Counted from the stretch's first letter, positions 35,659-44,704 are shown. The stretch: DNA of 64,000 bases from Halorubrum hochsteinianum (GCF_023702125.1 NZ_CP098415.1:1612001-1676000); one strand, 5' to 3'. The notes: generated by a model not told the origin, from the sequence alone. Made by a program: numbers and translations.

Positions 35659-36999
35659 ATGGACCGCGACACCGCCACGCCCGTCGTCGACGACCTCCCG
35701 GGCGAGCGCGCCCGGGAGTGGGTCGAGTACCACCACGAGTCGGCCGCGCCGAGCACCTACGTCTACGAGTTCGTCTGGGACCGCACCGCCCCCGCCGAGG
35801 GGCCGTTCTGCACCGACGTGGACGGCAACGTCCTCATGGACTTCACCAGCCACGTCGCCGCCGCGCCGCTCGGCTACAACAACCCGCTCATCATGGACCG
35901 GCTGGCGGAGTTCGACCTCGTGGACCCGCTGAAGATCGCGGGACAGGACTTCTACGCCGCGGGCGGTCCGACGCCCGACGACGGGCTCCCCGGCTCCTCG
36001 GGGCTCATGGACCGGCTGACGGACGTCACCGACCACTACGACATGGACACCGCCTTCCTCTCGAACTCGGGCGCGGAGGCGGTCGAGAACGCGATCAAGA
36101 TCGCCTACGACGCCTCCGACGGCGCGAAGTACGCGATCACCTTCGACGGGGCGTTCCACGGCCGGACGCTCGGCGCGCTCTCCCTCAACCGCTCGAAGTC
36201 CGTGTACCGCCGCGACTTCCCGGAGCTGAGCGGCGTGATGGAGATGCCCTACTGCGACGACCGCACCTGTTCGCCCGAGACCTGCTCGTGCGGCTTCTTC
36301 GCGGACGGCGTCTCGCGGCTGCGCCGGAAACTCGACCCGAAGCGGGGGAACGTCCACCCGGACGACGTGGCCTACCTGATCATGGAACCGATCCAGGGGG
36401 AGGGCGGCTACCGGTTCCCCTCGGACGCGTTCACCGACGAGATCGCGGCGATCACCGAGGAACACGACATCACGCTGATCGCCGACGAGATCCAGTCCGG
36501 CGTCGGCCGCACCGGAGAGATGTGGGGGTCCGACCACTACGCCTACGAGCCGGACGTGATCACGAGCGCGAAGGGGCTCCGCGTGGGCGCGACCGTCTCC
36601 CGCTCCGACGTGTTCCCCGAGGAGACCGGCCGCCTCTCCTCGACGTGGGGGGCCGGCGACCTGATCGCCTCGGCGCAGGGGGCGATCACGCTCGACGCCA
36701 TCGAGGAGGCCGACCTCATGGACAACGCCGTGACGCGCGGCCGGCAGTTCACCGAGACGATGCGCGACGCCGACCTCGACCCGGTCGACGACGTGCGCGG
36801 GAAGGGGCTGCTGTGCGCCGTCGAGTTCGACACGAAGGAGCGCCGCGACGCCGTCGTGAAGAACGCCTTCGGGCGCGGGCTCCTGACGCTCGCGTGCGGC
36901 CACAACGTCCTGCGGATCCTCCCGCCGCTCGACGTCACCGAACGCGAGATCGACCTCGGTGCCGACCTGCTGACTGACGCGATCGCCGAGGCGGCCTGA
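35659..36999 (+). CDS. Class III (acetylornithine/GABA-type) PLP aminotransferase
   Basis: A 446-residue fold-type I aminotransferase. Motifs are FLSNSGAEAVENAIKIA near residue 133, FDGAFHGRTLGALSLN near 162, IMEPIQGEGGYR near 241, LIADEIQSGVGRTGEMW near 273 and the PLP lysine in ITSAKGLRVG (Lys305). An insertion, CDDRTCSPETCSCGFF, at residues 199-214 carries four cysteines (CX4CX4CXC) that may bind a metal. The substrate (GABA, ornithine or another omega-amine) is not resolved. The ATG at 35659 is preceded by TTATTTTAT, about 22-30 nt upstream, a good promoter. Confidence 0.9.
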   Translation: MDRDTATPVVDDLPGERAREWVEYHHESAAPSTYVYEFVWDRTAPAEGPFCTDVDGNVLMDFTSHVAAAPLGYNNPLIMDRLAEFDLVDPLKIAGQDFYAAGGPTPDDGLPGSSGLMDRLTDVTDHYDMDTAFLSNSGAEAVENAIKIAYDASDGAKYAITFDGAFHGRTLGALSLNRSKSVYRRDFPELSGVMEMPYCDDRTCSPETCSCGFFADGVSRLRRKLDPKRGNVHPDDVAYLIMEPIQGEGGYRFPSDAFTDEIAAITEEHDITLIADEIQSGVGRTGEMWGSDHYAYEPDVITSAKGLRVGATVSRSDVFPEETGRLSSTWGAGDLIASAQGAITLDAIEEADLMDNAVTRGRQFTETMRDADLDPVDDVRGKGLLCAVEFDTKERRDAVVKNAFGRGLLTLACGHNVLRILPPLDVTEREIDLGADLLTDAIAEAA

Positions 37000-37045
37000 G
37001 GCGTCGACCGCGGCTCGGGACCGCCGGCGAGACCGGGACCGCGAC

Positions 37046-37699
37046 TCAGCGGTCCGCGTACCACTCCGCGAACTTCTCTAACGCCCGCCCGCGGTGTGAC
37101 ACCGCGTTCTTCCGGTCGGTGTCCATCTCCGCGAACGTCTCGCCGTCGTGTTCGAAGATCGGGTCGTAGCCGAACCCGCCGTCGCCCCGCGGCGCGACGA
37201 TCCGGCCCGGGACGTACCCCTCGAACAGCTTCACGGGGAGGGGGTCGTCCCGGTCGCCGTCGAAGTCGTCGTCAGCACTCTCGCCCGCTCCGGGGCCCGC
37301 CGCGGCGGCCGCGTCGCGGTCGCCCCGGTCGACGGGATCGGGGCTCGCGGCGAACCCCTCGCCGTCGCAGTAGCCGAGGACGCACCGGAAGGCGGCGCGG
37401 CGGTCGTCGAGGTCGGCGGCGATCTCGTGGACGCGCTCGACCCCGAGGGTGTCCTCGACGTACGAGGAGTACGGGCCGGGGAAGCCGTCGAGCCCCTCGA
37501 CGAACAGCCCCGCGTCGTCGACGAGGACCGGCGCGTCGGCGTGGCGGTACGCCTCGCGCGCCCCCCGCGCCGCGATCGGACCGAGTTCGTCGGCCTGAAC
37601 CTCCGTGTAGTCGAAGTCGAGCCGCTCCACCGAGCCGTCCGGGAGGTACCGCTCCGCCTCGCGCACCTTCCCCGGGTTCGTCGTCACGTACCTGAGCAC
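37046..37699 (-). CDS. RdgB/HAM1 XTP/dITP pyrophosphatase
   Basis: This 217-residue house-cleaning enzyme removes inosine and xanthosine triphosphates. It starts at a GTG (37699) giving (M)LRYVTTNPGKVREAERYL, the family start. LVDDAGLFVEGLDGFPGPYSS near residue 60 (two halves), GGFGYDPIFEHDGETFAEM near 165 and KNAVSHRGRALEKF near 187 are diagnostic. An acidic insertion at about residues 125-155 is a halophilic addition not seen in bacterial RdgB. It is convergent with the aminotransferase gene. Confidence 0.93.
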   Translation of the reverse strand: MLRYVTTNPGKVREAERYLPDGSVERLDFDYTEVQADELGPIAARGAREAYRHADAPVLVDDAGLFVEGLDGFPGPYSSYVEDTLGVERVHEIAADLDDRRAAFRCVLGYCDGEGFAASPDPVDRGDRDAAAAAGPGAGESADDDFDGDRDDPLPVKLFEGYVPGRIVAPRGDGGFGYDPIFEHDGETFAEMDTDRKNAVSHRGRALEKFAEWYADR

Positions 37700-37799
37700 G
37701 GATCGGCGTGGGCGCGCCCGCGAGGAATAGGCGTCGGTCGCGGGCGGCGGAGGGGCCGCCGGCAGTACGTTTTTGTCAACGTAATTGGATCGTCCGACC

Positions 37800-38216
37800 A
37801 TGGCCCTCCCCACGTTCGGAAAGACGCGACTCACCGCCCTCGTCGGGATACTCTCGTTCGGACTCACGTCGCTCTTCGCCGTCCTGCTGCCGGCGCTACT
37901 GGAACCGCTGATCCCTGCCACGTTCATCCTCGGGTTCTTCGTGGTGATCCCGCTGATCTGGGTCCTCGGCGAGGACTTCCCGCTGGTCGCGTCCGGGTCC
38001 ACCGATGCGCCCGAGTCGACGACCGCGGAGCGCCCGATCGCGGAACTGCGCGAGCGGTACGCGGCGGGCGAGATCGACGAGGCCGAGTTCGAGCGGAAAC
38101 TCGACCGGCTGCTGGCGACGGAGGACCTCGACGAGCGGTTCGATCGCGTCGAGTCCGACGGATCGGCGTCCCGAGGATCCGGCGCGGGCCGCGAACGCGA
38201 CCTCGAACTCGAATGA
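37800..38216 (+). CDS. Two-helix membrane protein with SHOCT domain
   Basis: The ATG at 37800 gives a 138-residue protein. Membrane helices are at about residues 10-30 and 36-56 (ALVGILSFGLTSLFAVLLPA; FILGFFVVIPLIWVLG). A SHOCT module follows (PIAELRERYAAGEIDEAEFE, near residue 82), then a charged tail. SHOCT modules are small oligomerisation or anchoring units, and the protein's role is unknown. It is convergent with the DUF2342 gene (15 nt apart). Confidence 0.85.
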   Translation: MALPTFGKTRLTALVGILSFGLTSLFAVLLPALLEPLIPATFILGFFVVIPLIWVLGEDFPLVASGSTDAPESTTAERPIAELRERYAAGEIDEAEFERKLDRLLATEDLDERFDRVESDGSASRGSGAGRERDLELE

Positions 38217-38231
38217 ACCGGACCTCGGAGT

Positions 38232-39245
38232 TCAGGGGTCGACGCGAACGATCCACGCCTCGGGATCGTCGATCTCGGCCGCGGTCGGGAGGTTCTCGGC
38301 GCGCTCCCAGACCGCCCCGGCGGCCTCGATGCCGCGCTCGTCGGCGACGTGCCGGAAGAAGGCGGCCCCGCGCTCGTACTGCCGCCGTTTGAGCCCCAGC
38401 CCGAGGAGGCGTTGCGCCAGTTGCCGCACCGGGCCGCCCCCGCCGCGGCGGTCGTCGAGCTTCCGCCGGAGGTCCGCGTACTCGCCGTCGAACGCGCGGT
38501 CCATCAGCACCTCGGCGTACCCCTCCACGGCGGTCATCGCGGTCTGAAGCTCCGCGAACGCGTCGGGGTCGAGGCCGCGGCCGGTCATCCCCTCGACCCC
38601 GCGCTCGACGCGCGACTCGAGGTACTCCGGGAGCCACGGTGCCGCGCCGAACTCGGCGGCGTGGGTCACCTCGTGGAACGCGATCCAGCGGCGGAACCGC
38701 GGGTACTCCACGTCGAGCGCGGCCGCGACCGCGACGATGTTCGGGTGGACGAAGTAGAGCCCGTGGTCGGCGTCCGGCTCGTCCGCCAGCAGGAGGGGGT
38801 CGTACTGGCCGAGGACGTTCCGCGAGAGGAATCCCAACGCGAACGCCATCGACCCGGTGTTGGCGATCCGCGAGATGTCCCGCGCGAACGCCGGTCCGCG
38901 AGCCTCGGGCGTCGCGTCGAACGTCCTGTCCGGTCCGTCCGCGGCCGCCGCGGCCGCCTCGATCGGATCCATCACGCGCCGGAACGTGCCGACGCTCGCG
39001 TCGATCCAGTGGTGGCGGTTCTGGACCTCGACGGTGTCGGGCACGTCGAAGTCGATCCCCGCGACCGCCGAGAGCCGCGAGCGGGCGTCGCGCACGTCTC
39101 CCGCGTACCCCGCTCGCTCGGCGTCGTCGAGCGCGATCGACCCGGGGTCGGTGGCGCTCTTCGCGGCCGACGCGGCCCGGTCCCAGTCCACGACGCCCGG
39201 TCCCTCGGCCTCGGCGACGGCCCGGACGCTTCGGAGGATGTCCAT
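38232..39245 (-). CDS. DUF2342 zinc-dependent metalloprotease-like protein
   Basis: A 337-residue protein of the DUF2342 (zincin_2) family, with the HExxH zinc motif in IAFHEVTHAAEF near residue 197 and YFVHPNIVAVAAALDVEY just before it. VNFRRVMDP-like and LGFLSRNVLGQYDPLLL segments match the family. Such proteins occur in actinobacteria and haloarchaea, both F420 users, but the substrate is unknown. The ATG at 39245 faces the divergent M42 peptidase gene. No signal peptide, so probably cytosolic. Confidence 0.87.
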   Translation of the reverse strand: MDILRSVRAVAEAEGPGVVDWDRAASAAKSATDPGSIALDDAERAGYAGDVRDARSRLSAVAGIDFDVPDTVEVQNRHHWIDASVGTFRRVMDPIEAAAAAADGPDRTFDATPEARGPAFARDISRIANTGSMAFALGFLSRNVLGQYDPLLLADEPDADHGLYFVHPNIVAVAAALDVEYPRFRRWIAFHEVTHAAEFGAAPWLPEYLESRVERGVEGMTGRGLDPDAFAELQTAMTAVEGYAEVLMDRAFDGEYADLRRKLDDRRGGGGPVRQLAQRLLGLGLKRRQYERGAAFFRHVADERGIEAAGAVWERAENLPTAAEIDDPEAWIVRVDP

Positions 39246-39355
39246 GGCGATCGGACGGGCGGCCGCCTCAAAGCGCTTGTGTCGGCCGGCCCTTTCGGGG
39301 GAGACGTCGGATCCGGATCCGACGTTTTCTTGCCGGACGCCACACAGCCGCACAC

Positions 39356-40432
39356 ATGGACGACACGCGCCGAGCGTTCCTCGACGACCTCCTCGCGACG
39401 CCGAGCCCCTCGGGATTCGAAACCGCCGCGCAGCGCGTCTGGACCGACTACGTCCGCGCGTTCGCGGACCGCGTGGAGACCGACGCGTACGGCAACGCCG
39501 TCGCGGTCCACGAGGGGGACCCCGGCGCGCCGACGGTCGCGGTCACCGGCCACGCCGACGAGATCGGGTTCATCGTCCGCGACGTGCTCGACGAGGGGTT
39601 CCTCCGCATCGCCCGCATCGGCGGTGCCGACCGCACCGTCTCGAAGGGCCAACACGTCACGGTTCACGCCGAGGAGCCGGTCCAGGGCGTCATCGGCCAG
39701 ACCGCGATCCACCTGCGCGACGGCGGCGACGACGAGTACGAGGACGTCGCCGGTCAGTTCGTCGACATCGGTGCCGAGGACGCCGACGAGGCGCGCGAAC
39801 ACGTCGAGGTCGGCGACCCCGTGACGTTCTCGACGGGGGTCCGCGACCTCGTCGGCGACCGGATCGCCGCTCGCGGGGTCGACAACCGGGCCGGCGCGTG
39901 GGCGGCCGCGGAGGGCCTCCGACGCGCCGCCGAGGACGGCGTCGACGCCACCGTCTACGCGGTCTCGACCGTTCAGGAGGAGGTCGGCCTCCAGGGCGCG
40001 CGGATGGTCGGCGTCGACCTCGACGACGTCGACGCGTTCGTCGCGGTCGACGTCACGCACGCCACCGACAACCCGGACGTCGACCGCGAGCGGCGCGGCC
40101 CGGTCGAACTCGGGGCCGGTCCGGTGATCGGTCGGGGCAGCGCGAACCACCCGGTCCTCGTCGACCTCGCCCGTGACGCGGCCGAGGCCGCCGGCGTGGA
40201 GGTCCAGCTACAGGCGGCCGGCACCCGGACCGGCACCGACGCGGACGCGTTCTACACGACGCGGGGCGGGACGCCGGCGCTCAACGTCTCGATCCCGAAC
40301 CGCTACATGCACACGCCGGTCGAGGTGATCGATACCGGTGATCTCGACGCGGTCGCCGACCTCCTCGCCGCGATCGGGTCGGCCGCGGGCGACGCCCACT
40401 CGACGCCGAACCCGTTCGCGGTCGACGTCTGA
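39356..40432 (+). CDS. M42 family metallopeptidase (TET/glutamyl aminopeptidase-like)
   Basis: This 358-residue di-metal peptidase forms tetrahedral dodecamers in relatives and trims peptides from the N-terminus. Metal and catalytic residues are visible: TGHADEIGF near residue 64 (His), RGVDNRAGAWAA near 178 (Asp), VSTVQEEVGLQGA near 207 (Glu pair), AVDVTHATDNP near 230 (Asp) and the C-terminal YMHTPVEV (His). The ATG at 39356 gives MDDTRRAFLDDLLATPSPSG. It is followed by tRNA-Glu about 107 nt downstream. Confidence 0.93.
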   Translation: MDDTRRAFLDDLLATPSPSGFETAAQRVWTDYVRAFADRVETDAYGNAVAVHEGDPGAPTVAVTGHADEIGFIVRDVLDEGFLRIARIGGADRTVSKGQHVTVHAEEPVQGVIGQTAIHLRDGGDDEYEDVAGQFVDIGAEDADEAREHVEVGDPVTFSTGVRDLVGDRIAARGVDNRAGAWAAAEGLRRAAEDGVDATVYAVSTVQEEVGLQGARMVGVDLDDVDAFVAVDVTHATDNPDVDRERRGPVELGAGPVIGRGSANHPVLVDLARDAAEAAGVEVQLQAAGTRTGTDADAFYTTRGGTPALNVSIPNRYMHTPVEVIDTGDLDAVADLLAAIGSAAGDAHSTPNPFAVDV

Positions 40433-40539
40433 CGGCCCCGCTGCCGGTCGGTTCGCCACGACAAACCGGGGCACGGCGGCGTCGAAACGGAACTGTTTTA
40501 CTATCGTCTTTCCTACCGTAGATTGCGACGAACGGACGT

Positions 40540-40614
40540 GCTCTGGTGGTGTAGTCCGGCCAATCATATCACCCTCTCACGGTGATGACCTGGGTTCGAA
40601 TCCCAGCCGGAGCA
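40540..40614 (+). tRNA. tRNA-Glu (anticodon CTC)
   Basis: A 75-nt cloverleaf. The acceptor arms are GCTCTGG and CCGGAGC, with discriminator A at 40614. The anticodon stem is TCACC/GGTGA around the loop CTCTCAC, giving anticodon CTC. The T arm is CTGGG-TTCGAAT-CCCAG. CCA is not encoded and there is no intron. A TATA-like TTTTACTA lies about 37-44 nt upstream (40496-40503). No integrase or duplicated tRNA end is seen nearby. Confidence 0.95.
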
Positions 40615-40973
40615 CTTTCTCGAACGACGCGCACCGAACTTCCGTAGCGTCGCGTGCCTCGACCGCGTCGGGGTGGTCGCTCCGGTTCGGTCGTCCGCGA
40701 CGAGTCAGTCGTCCCCGACGGCCACCGACTCGTCACCTCCGACGAACCCGGCGTCGCTCGCTCGGCGACGTGCGGCTGGAGCACCCACGGCGTCAACAAT
40801 ACGATCGGGACCATCGAGCCGGCGGCCGCGGACGCCCCGACCGAGGAGGCGGAGCCGCACGAGGCTGCGGCCGACGACTGACAGGCCGCTCCGAGGTGAC
40901 GGGTCGCGGCGCGGCGTCCGGCACTCGATCCGCCAAGCGAGGGTTTAATTCCGACAGCGCGCGAGGGCGTCGT
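40615..40973. other. Gap between tRNA-Glu and the helicase gene
   Basis: About 359 nt with no gene I can support. A frame at 40654-40881 has a plausible acidic end (EEAEPHEAAADD) but a low-quality start, so it may be a decayed gene. A GGTTTAATT box near 40941 is about 30 nt upstream of the GTG of the helicase and is probably its promoter. Confidence 0.5.
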
Positions 40974-42887
40974 GTGGACCCGAGCCGGATCCCCGACGAG
41001 TTCCCCGCGGCGAGCTTCCGCGGGGCGCAGGAACAGGCGGTCGCCGACATCCGCGACGCGTTCGCGGCCGGGAACCGGGTCGTGCTGGTGCGCGCGCCGA
41101 CGGGGAGCGGCAAGTCGCTCCTCGCCCGGGCGATAATGGGCGCGGCCGAAACCGCCGGCGAGGCGGCCCCCAGCGAGGCGACCGGCGCGTACTACACGAC
41201 CCCGCAGGTGTCGCAGATCGACGACGTCGAGGCCGACGACCTCCTCGACGATCTGGCGGTGATCCGCGGCAAGTCGAACTACGACTGCGTGCTGCCCGGT
41301 GAGCACGACACGCCCGTGAACCGCGCGCCCTGCGCGCGCCAGCAGGGGTTCGACTGCTCGATCCGGCACCGCTGTCCGTACTTCTCCGACCGCGCGATCG
41401 CCTCCGGCAACCGCTTCGCCGCGATGACCCTCGCCTACTTCATGCGCACCGCCGGCTCCGAGGTGTTCCGCAAGCGCGACGTGGTCGTGATCGACGAGGC
41501 GCACGGGCTCGCGGAGTGGGCCGAGATGTACGCCACCATCGAGATATCGTCCGAGCGCGTCCCGGTGTGGGACGACGTGGGCGTCCCCGACGTCGCGGCC
41601 GACGCCGGCCCCGAGGAGGACGCGCTCGACCGCACCGCGCGGTTCGTCGAGACCCTCCGGGACGTGGCGATCCGCGCGAAAGACGAGCTGGTCGGGCGGC
41701 CCGAGCTCAACCGCGAGGAGGTCGCCCGCCGCGACCGGCTTCAGGAGCTGATAAGCGAGCTCGGCTGGTTCTTAGAAGACTACCGCGATCCCCAGTCGCA
41801 GACCTCGTGGGTCGTCGACCAGCCGGGCGGCGAGGGGTCGGCGATCGACATCAAGCCGCTCGACCCGGCGCGCTACCTCAGGCACACGGTGTGGGACCGC
41901 GGGAACCGCTTCGCGCTCCTGTCCGCCACCATCCTCTCGAAGGAGGCGTTCTGCCGCGGCGTCGGCCTCGACCCCGCCGACGTGGCCCTCATCGATGTCG
42001 AGCACACGTTCCCGCTCGCGAACCGCCCGCTGTACGACGTGACGCAGGGGTCGATGACGTACGAACACCGCGACGAGACCGTGCCGAAGATCGCCCGCCT
42101 GATCGTTCGCCTGATGGCCGAACACCCCGACGAGAAGGGACTGATCCACGCGCACTCCTACGACATCGCCGAGCGTCTCACCGAGCGCCTCGGGGAGTTC
42201 GGGGTCGCCGCGCGCGTCAGGCGGCACGACCGGGAGAACCGCGACGCCGAGCTGGAGGCGTGGAAGGCGAGCTCGGACCCGGAGGTGTTCGTCTCGGTGA
42301 AGATGGAGGAGGCGCTGGACCTGAAGGGCGACCTCTGCCGCTGGCAGGTGGTGTGTAAGGCCCCGTACCGGAACACGAACGACTCGCGGGTCGAACGTCG
42401 ACTGGCGGACGGCCAGTGGGCGTGGTACCACCGCACCGCGCTGCGGACCGTCATCCAGGCGTGCGGGCGGGTCGTCCGCGCCCCCGACGACCGCGGCGCG
42501 ACGTACCTCGCGGACGACTCCCTGCTCGACCTCTTCGACCGCGCCGAGCCGGACACCCCGGCGTGGTTCCGCGACCAGATCGACGCGATGACGACCCCGT
42601 CGCTGCCGTCCGTCGACCCCGAGGCGGCGCTCGCCGGAATCGACGCGTCGCCCGCCGGCGGCGCGGGCGCGGGGCGGCGACGGAGCCGACGGTCCGGCGG
42701 ATCTGGGGGACCGAGCGGGTCGGGCGGCACGAGCGGCGGCCGCTCGGCCGCCCGCGACGGTGACGGCGACGCGGGCGCGACCGCCCCCGGCGACTCGGAC
42801 GGCGACGGCTCGGTCCGGACCCGCTCCGAGCGCGACGCCGAGCGACGGTCCGACCACCCCCTGTCCGACGTCTGGGGCGACGGCTGA
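40974..42887 (+). CDS. XPD/DinG-type Fe-S ATP-dependent DNA helicase
   Basis: This 637-residue superfamily 2 helicase starts at a GTG, chosen for VDPSRIPDEFPAASFRGAQ and the promoter 30 nt upstream. Motif I is APTGSGKS near residue 42. Four cysteines between about residues 103 and 130 (YDCVLPG, APCARQQGFDC, HRCPYF) form the Fe-S cluster site. Motif II is VVVIDEAHGLAEW near 168, and later motifs include LLSATILSKE near 320 and QACGRVVRAPDDRG near 498. The tail from about 550 is Gly/Ser/Arg/Asp low complexity. XPD/DinG helicases unwind 5' to 3'; the role in repair or R-loop removal is inferred. Confidence 0.92.
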   Translation: MDPSRIPDEFPAASFRGAQEQAVADIRDAFAAGNRVVLVRAPTGSGKSLLARAIMGAAETAGEAAPSEATGAYYTTPQVSQIDDVEADDLLDDLAVIRGKSNYDCVLPGEHDTPVNRAPCARQQGFDCSIRHRCPYFSDRAIASGNRFAAMTLAYFMRTAGSEVFRKRDVVVIDEAHGLAEWAEMYATIEISSERVPVWDDVGVPDVAADAGPEEDALDRTARFVETLRDVAIRAKDELVGRPELNREEVARRDRLQELISELGWFLEDYRDPQSQTSWVVDQPGGEGSAIDIKPLDPARYLRHTVWDRGNRFALLSATILSKEAFCRGVGLDPADVALIDVEHTFPLANRPLYDVTQGSMTYEHRDETVPKIARLIVRLMAEHPDEKGLIHAHSYDIAERLTERLGEFGVAARVRRHDRENRDAELEAWKASSDPEVFVSVKMEEALDLKGDLCRWQVVCKAPYRNTNDSRVERRLADGQWAWYHRTALRTVIQACGRVVRAPDDRGATYLADDSLLDLFDRAEPDTPAWFRDQIDAMTTPSLPSVDPEAALAGIDASPAGGAGAGRRRSRRSGGSGGPSGSGGTSGGRSAARDGDGDAGATAPGDSDGDGSVRTRSERDAERRSDHPLSDVWGDG

Positions 42888-42997
42888 TTCGGGGACCCCC
42901 GAGGCCGTAACCCGGGGGCGACGGCGACGGCCTCGACTGCCGACGGCCTCGACTGCCGACGACCTTGACCGCCGCCCGGAGCGCGACTCCTCGCCGA

Positions 42998-43081
42998 CTA
43001 CAGCAGCGAGACGCCGTAGGCGACCATCGAGCTCACCATGAGAAACGCGAAGAACAGCGCGAAGATCTGTTGTCTGTCCAT
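42998..43081 (-). CDS. Micro-protein with one membrane helix, 27 aa
   Basis: MDRQQIFALFFAFLMVSSM followed by VAYGVSLL forms a single hydrophobic helix with a charged N-terminus. Codons are GC-ending and the stop is at 42998. Very short membrane peptides of this style starting MDRQQ are common in haloarchaea between other genes. A run of AT-rich sequence upstream is lacking, so expression is uncertain. It is divergent from the UPF0175-like gene. Confidence 0.5.
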   Translation of the reverse strand: MDRQQIFALFFAFLMVSSMVAYGVSLL

Positions 43082-43193
43082 GCCCGCGTCTCGACCGCAG
43101 AGCGACATAACTCCTGCGGGCGACGGTCGCACGGCCGAACGCGCTCGATCGCGCCGCTGACGGCTCCCCGAGACGAGCGGCCACTGGTTCGCG

Positions 43194-43280
43194 TATTATC
43201 ACTACCGTTTCGATCACTCGTCAATATATATATCGTATAAGGTATATCAGGCCCCTCAATGAAGTAGTAACCTTCATAAT
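43194..43280 (+). promoter_or_regulatory. AT-rich promoter/operator region of the small UPF0175-like gene
   Basis: An unusually AT-rich block for this genome: CAATATATATATCGTATAAGG near 43223 (two adjoining 10-nt parts) and a hairpin-capable ATGAAG-TAGTAAC-CTTCAT at 43259-43277. The dyad sits 26-44 nt from the ATG at 43303, where it could cover the TATA site, so self-control is possible. Confidence 0.5.
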
Positions 43281-43302
43281 CCCTCACCCGACTACTGGGT
43301 GT

Positions 43303-43494
43303 ATGGCCACGAACGGGCTGTCGAGTGCGCTGACGCTGTACGGTGCGAGAACGCTGACCCTGTCGCAGGCGGCCGCGCAGGCGGGGCTCAGCGAGGCCGA
43401 GTTCATCGAGCAGCTCGAACGCCGCGGCATCGAGGTGACCGACTCCGAGCGCGCCGCGGCCCTCGGCAGCGAGCAGCCCGCCCGCGCCGACTGA
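43303..43494 (+). CDS. Small UPF0175-like (antitoxin-type HTH) protein, 63 aa
   Basis: LYGARTLTLSQAAAQAGLSE near residue 13 and FIEQLERRGIEVT near 35 match the pattern of UPF0175 and related one-domain HTH proteins, often antitoxins. No PIN-type toxin is adjacent, so it may be a stand-alone regulator (a DUF7317-type haloarchaeal family is the alternative). An AT-rich palindromic region lies upstream. It is convergent with nmd3. Confidence 0.7.
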   Translation: MATNGLSSALTLYGARTLTLSQAAAQAGLSEAEFIEQLERRGIEVTDSERAAALGSEQPARAD

Positions 43495-43555
43495 CGCGAC
43501 GACGGCTCCCGGTCGTCCCGAAACCCCTCGATTTTCCGCGTTCTCCGACGACCGA

Positions 43556-44704
43556 TCAGTTCTCCGTCGGTCGTGCGTCGTCTCCGACCGACGCCTCGCC
43601 CTCCCTCGGCACGAGGTGAACCTCGCCCTCGTGTTCGAACGCGAGGACCTCGTCGGCGTCCTCGTCGACGAACGCGGGGTTCGGAACGGTCTTCGCCTCG
43701 TAGGTGACCGGATCGAGCACCTGGATCGCGTTCTCGTCCTCGACGGTCACCACGGTCGTCTCCGTCGCGTCGTCGCGCGTGCCGAGTCGGGTCGCGTCGG
43801 GTGCCTCCCCGTCGGCGAACGCGGAGGTGTACGCCGCGCCCGTGGCGAGCCGGACGCCCTGAAGCCGGCCGGAGACGCCGGTGACGAGGACGGGGCCGTC
43901 GCCGTCCTCGGGGTCTATCACTTCGCCCTCCGCGTACTTCGGGAGCCGGACCGCGAACGTGACGCGGTACACCTCGTTGCCGTCGCCGTCCTCGGTGACT
44001 AAGGTCGGGTACGACTCGAAGCTCCCGCCCAGCGACTCCGTGATCCGCGTCGCGACGTTCTGCGCGAGGCGGTTCGAGGAGAGCTTCACGTCCGGGCCGT
44101 CGTCGGTCTCCTTGACCTCGGTGATGAACGCCTCGCGGTCGCCGTCTGCCTTCTGGTCGGCGACGTACGTCTCGGCGACCTCCAGCGCCTCCGCGCGCTC
44201 CGCGGGCGTGAGGTCGCGCTCGTCCGCGCGGACCTGAACGATCCCGGCGTAGTAGCCCCCGGCGATGCGGCCGCAGCGGTCGCAGGTCCCCCGCGATATC
44301 TTCACCGGGACCGTCACCTCCGCCGAGCGGAGCGTCCCGCGCACGACCCCCGAGAAGCGACAGTGCATCCGAACCGTGTTCTCGTCGACCTGCTCCGGCT
44401 CGACGCCCCACTCGACGTCGTCGGCGTCGACGTGGACCCCGAGCGCCTCCGCGACCTCGTCGACCGCGACGTCGGTGTAGTCGCGCGCGCCCACGTCGCG
44501 CCACGACTCCCCGCGCCGGACCGCGCCACAGCCGGAGCAGACCAGCACTTCGATCCGGTCGGGCGCGTCGACCAGCTCGAAGTCCTCGAAGTAGCAGTCG
44601 TCACAGAGCAGCGCGTCACGACCGCGCGGCTCGCCCGGGAGGGGGTCGCGCCGCTCGGGGACCGGGTCGCCGCAGCGCGGACAGAACTCTCGCGACTCGC
44701 TCAT
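43556..44704 (-). CDS. NMD3-family protein (60S export factor homologue)
   Basis: This 382-residue archaeal NMD3 starts MSESREFCPRCGDPVPERRD. Zinc-binding cysteine pairs are CPRC (8-11), CDDC near 34, CSGC near 56 and CDRCGRIAGGYY near 138, as in eukaryotic Nmd3. A beta-rich middle and an OB-like C-terminal domain follow (PVLVTGVSGRLQGVRLATG near 268). In eukaryotes Nmd3 binds the large ribosomal subunit; in archaea its role in ribosome biogenesis is inferred. It is transcribed away from the PDCD5-like gene. Confidence 0.93.
   Translation of the reverse strand: MSESREFCPRCGDPVPERRDPLPGEPRGRDALLCDDCYFEDFELVDAPDRIEVLVCSGCGAVRRGESWRDVGARDYTDVAVDEVAEALGVHVDADDVEWGVEPEQVDENTVRMHCRFSGVVRGTLRSAEVTVPVKISRGTCDRCGRIAGGYYAGIVQVRADERDLTPAERAEALEVAETYVADQKADGDREAFITEVKETDDGPDVKLSSNRLAQNVATRITESLGGSFESYPTLVTEDGDGNEVYRVTFAVRLPKYAEGEVIDPEDGDGPVLVTGVSGRLQGVRLATGAAYTSAFADGEAPDATRLGTRDDATETTVVTVEDENAIQVLDPVTYEAKTVPNPAFVDEDADEVLAFEHEGEVHLVPREGEASVGDDARPTEN

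Noticed and set aside
40540-40614. tRNA-Glu as an integration site
   Set aside because: No integrase gene and no duplicated tRNA 3' end within the window.
40654-40881. Possible gene between tRNA-Glu and the helicase
   Set aside because: Only the acidic C-terminal third looks protein-like; no promoter or conserved start is visible. At most a remnant.
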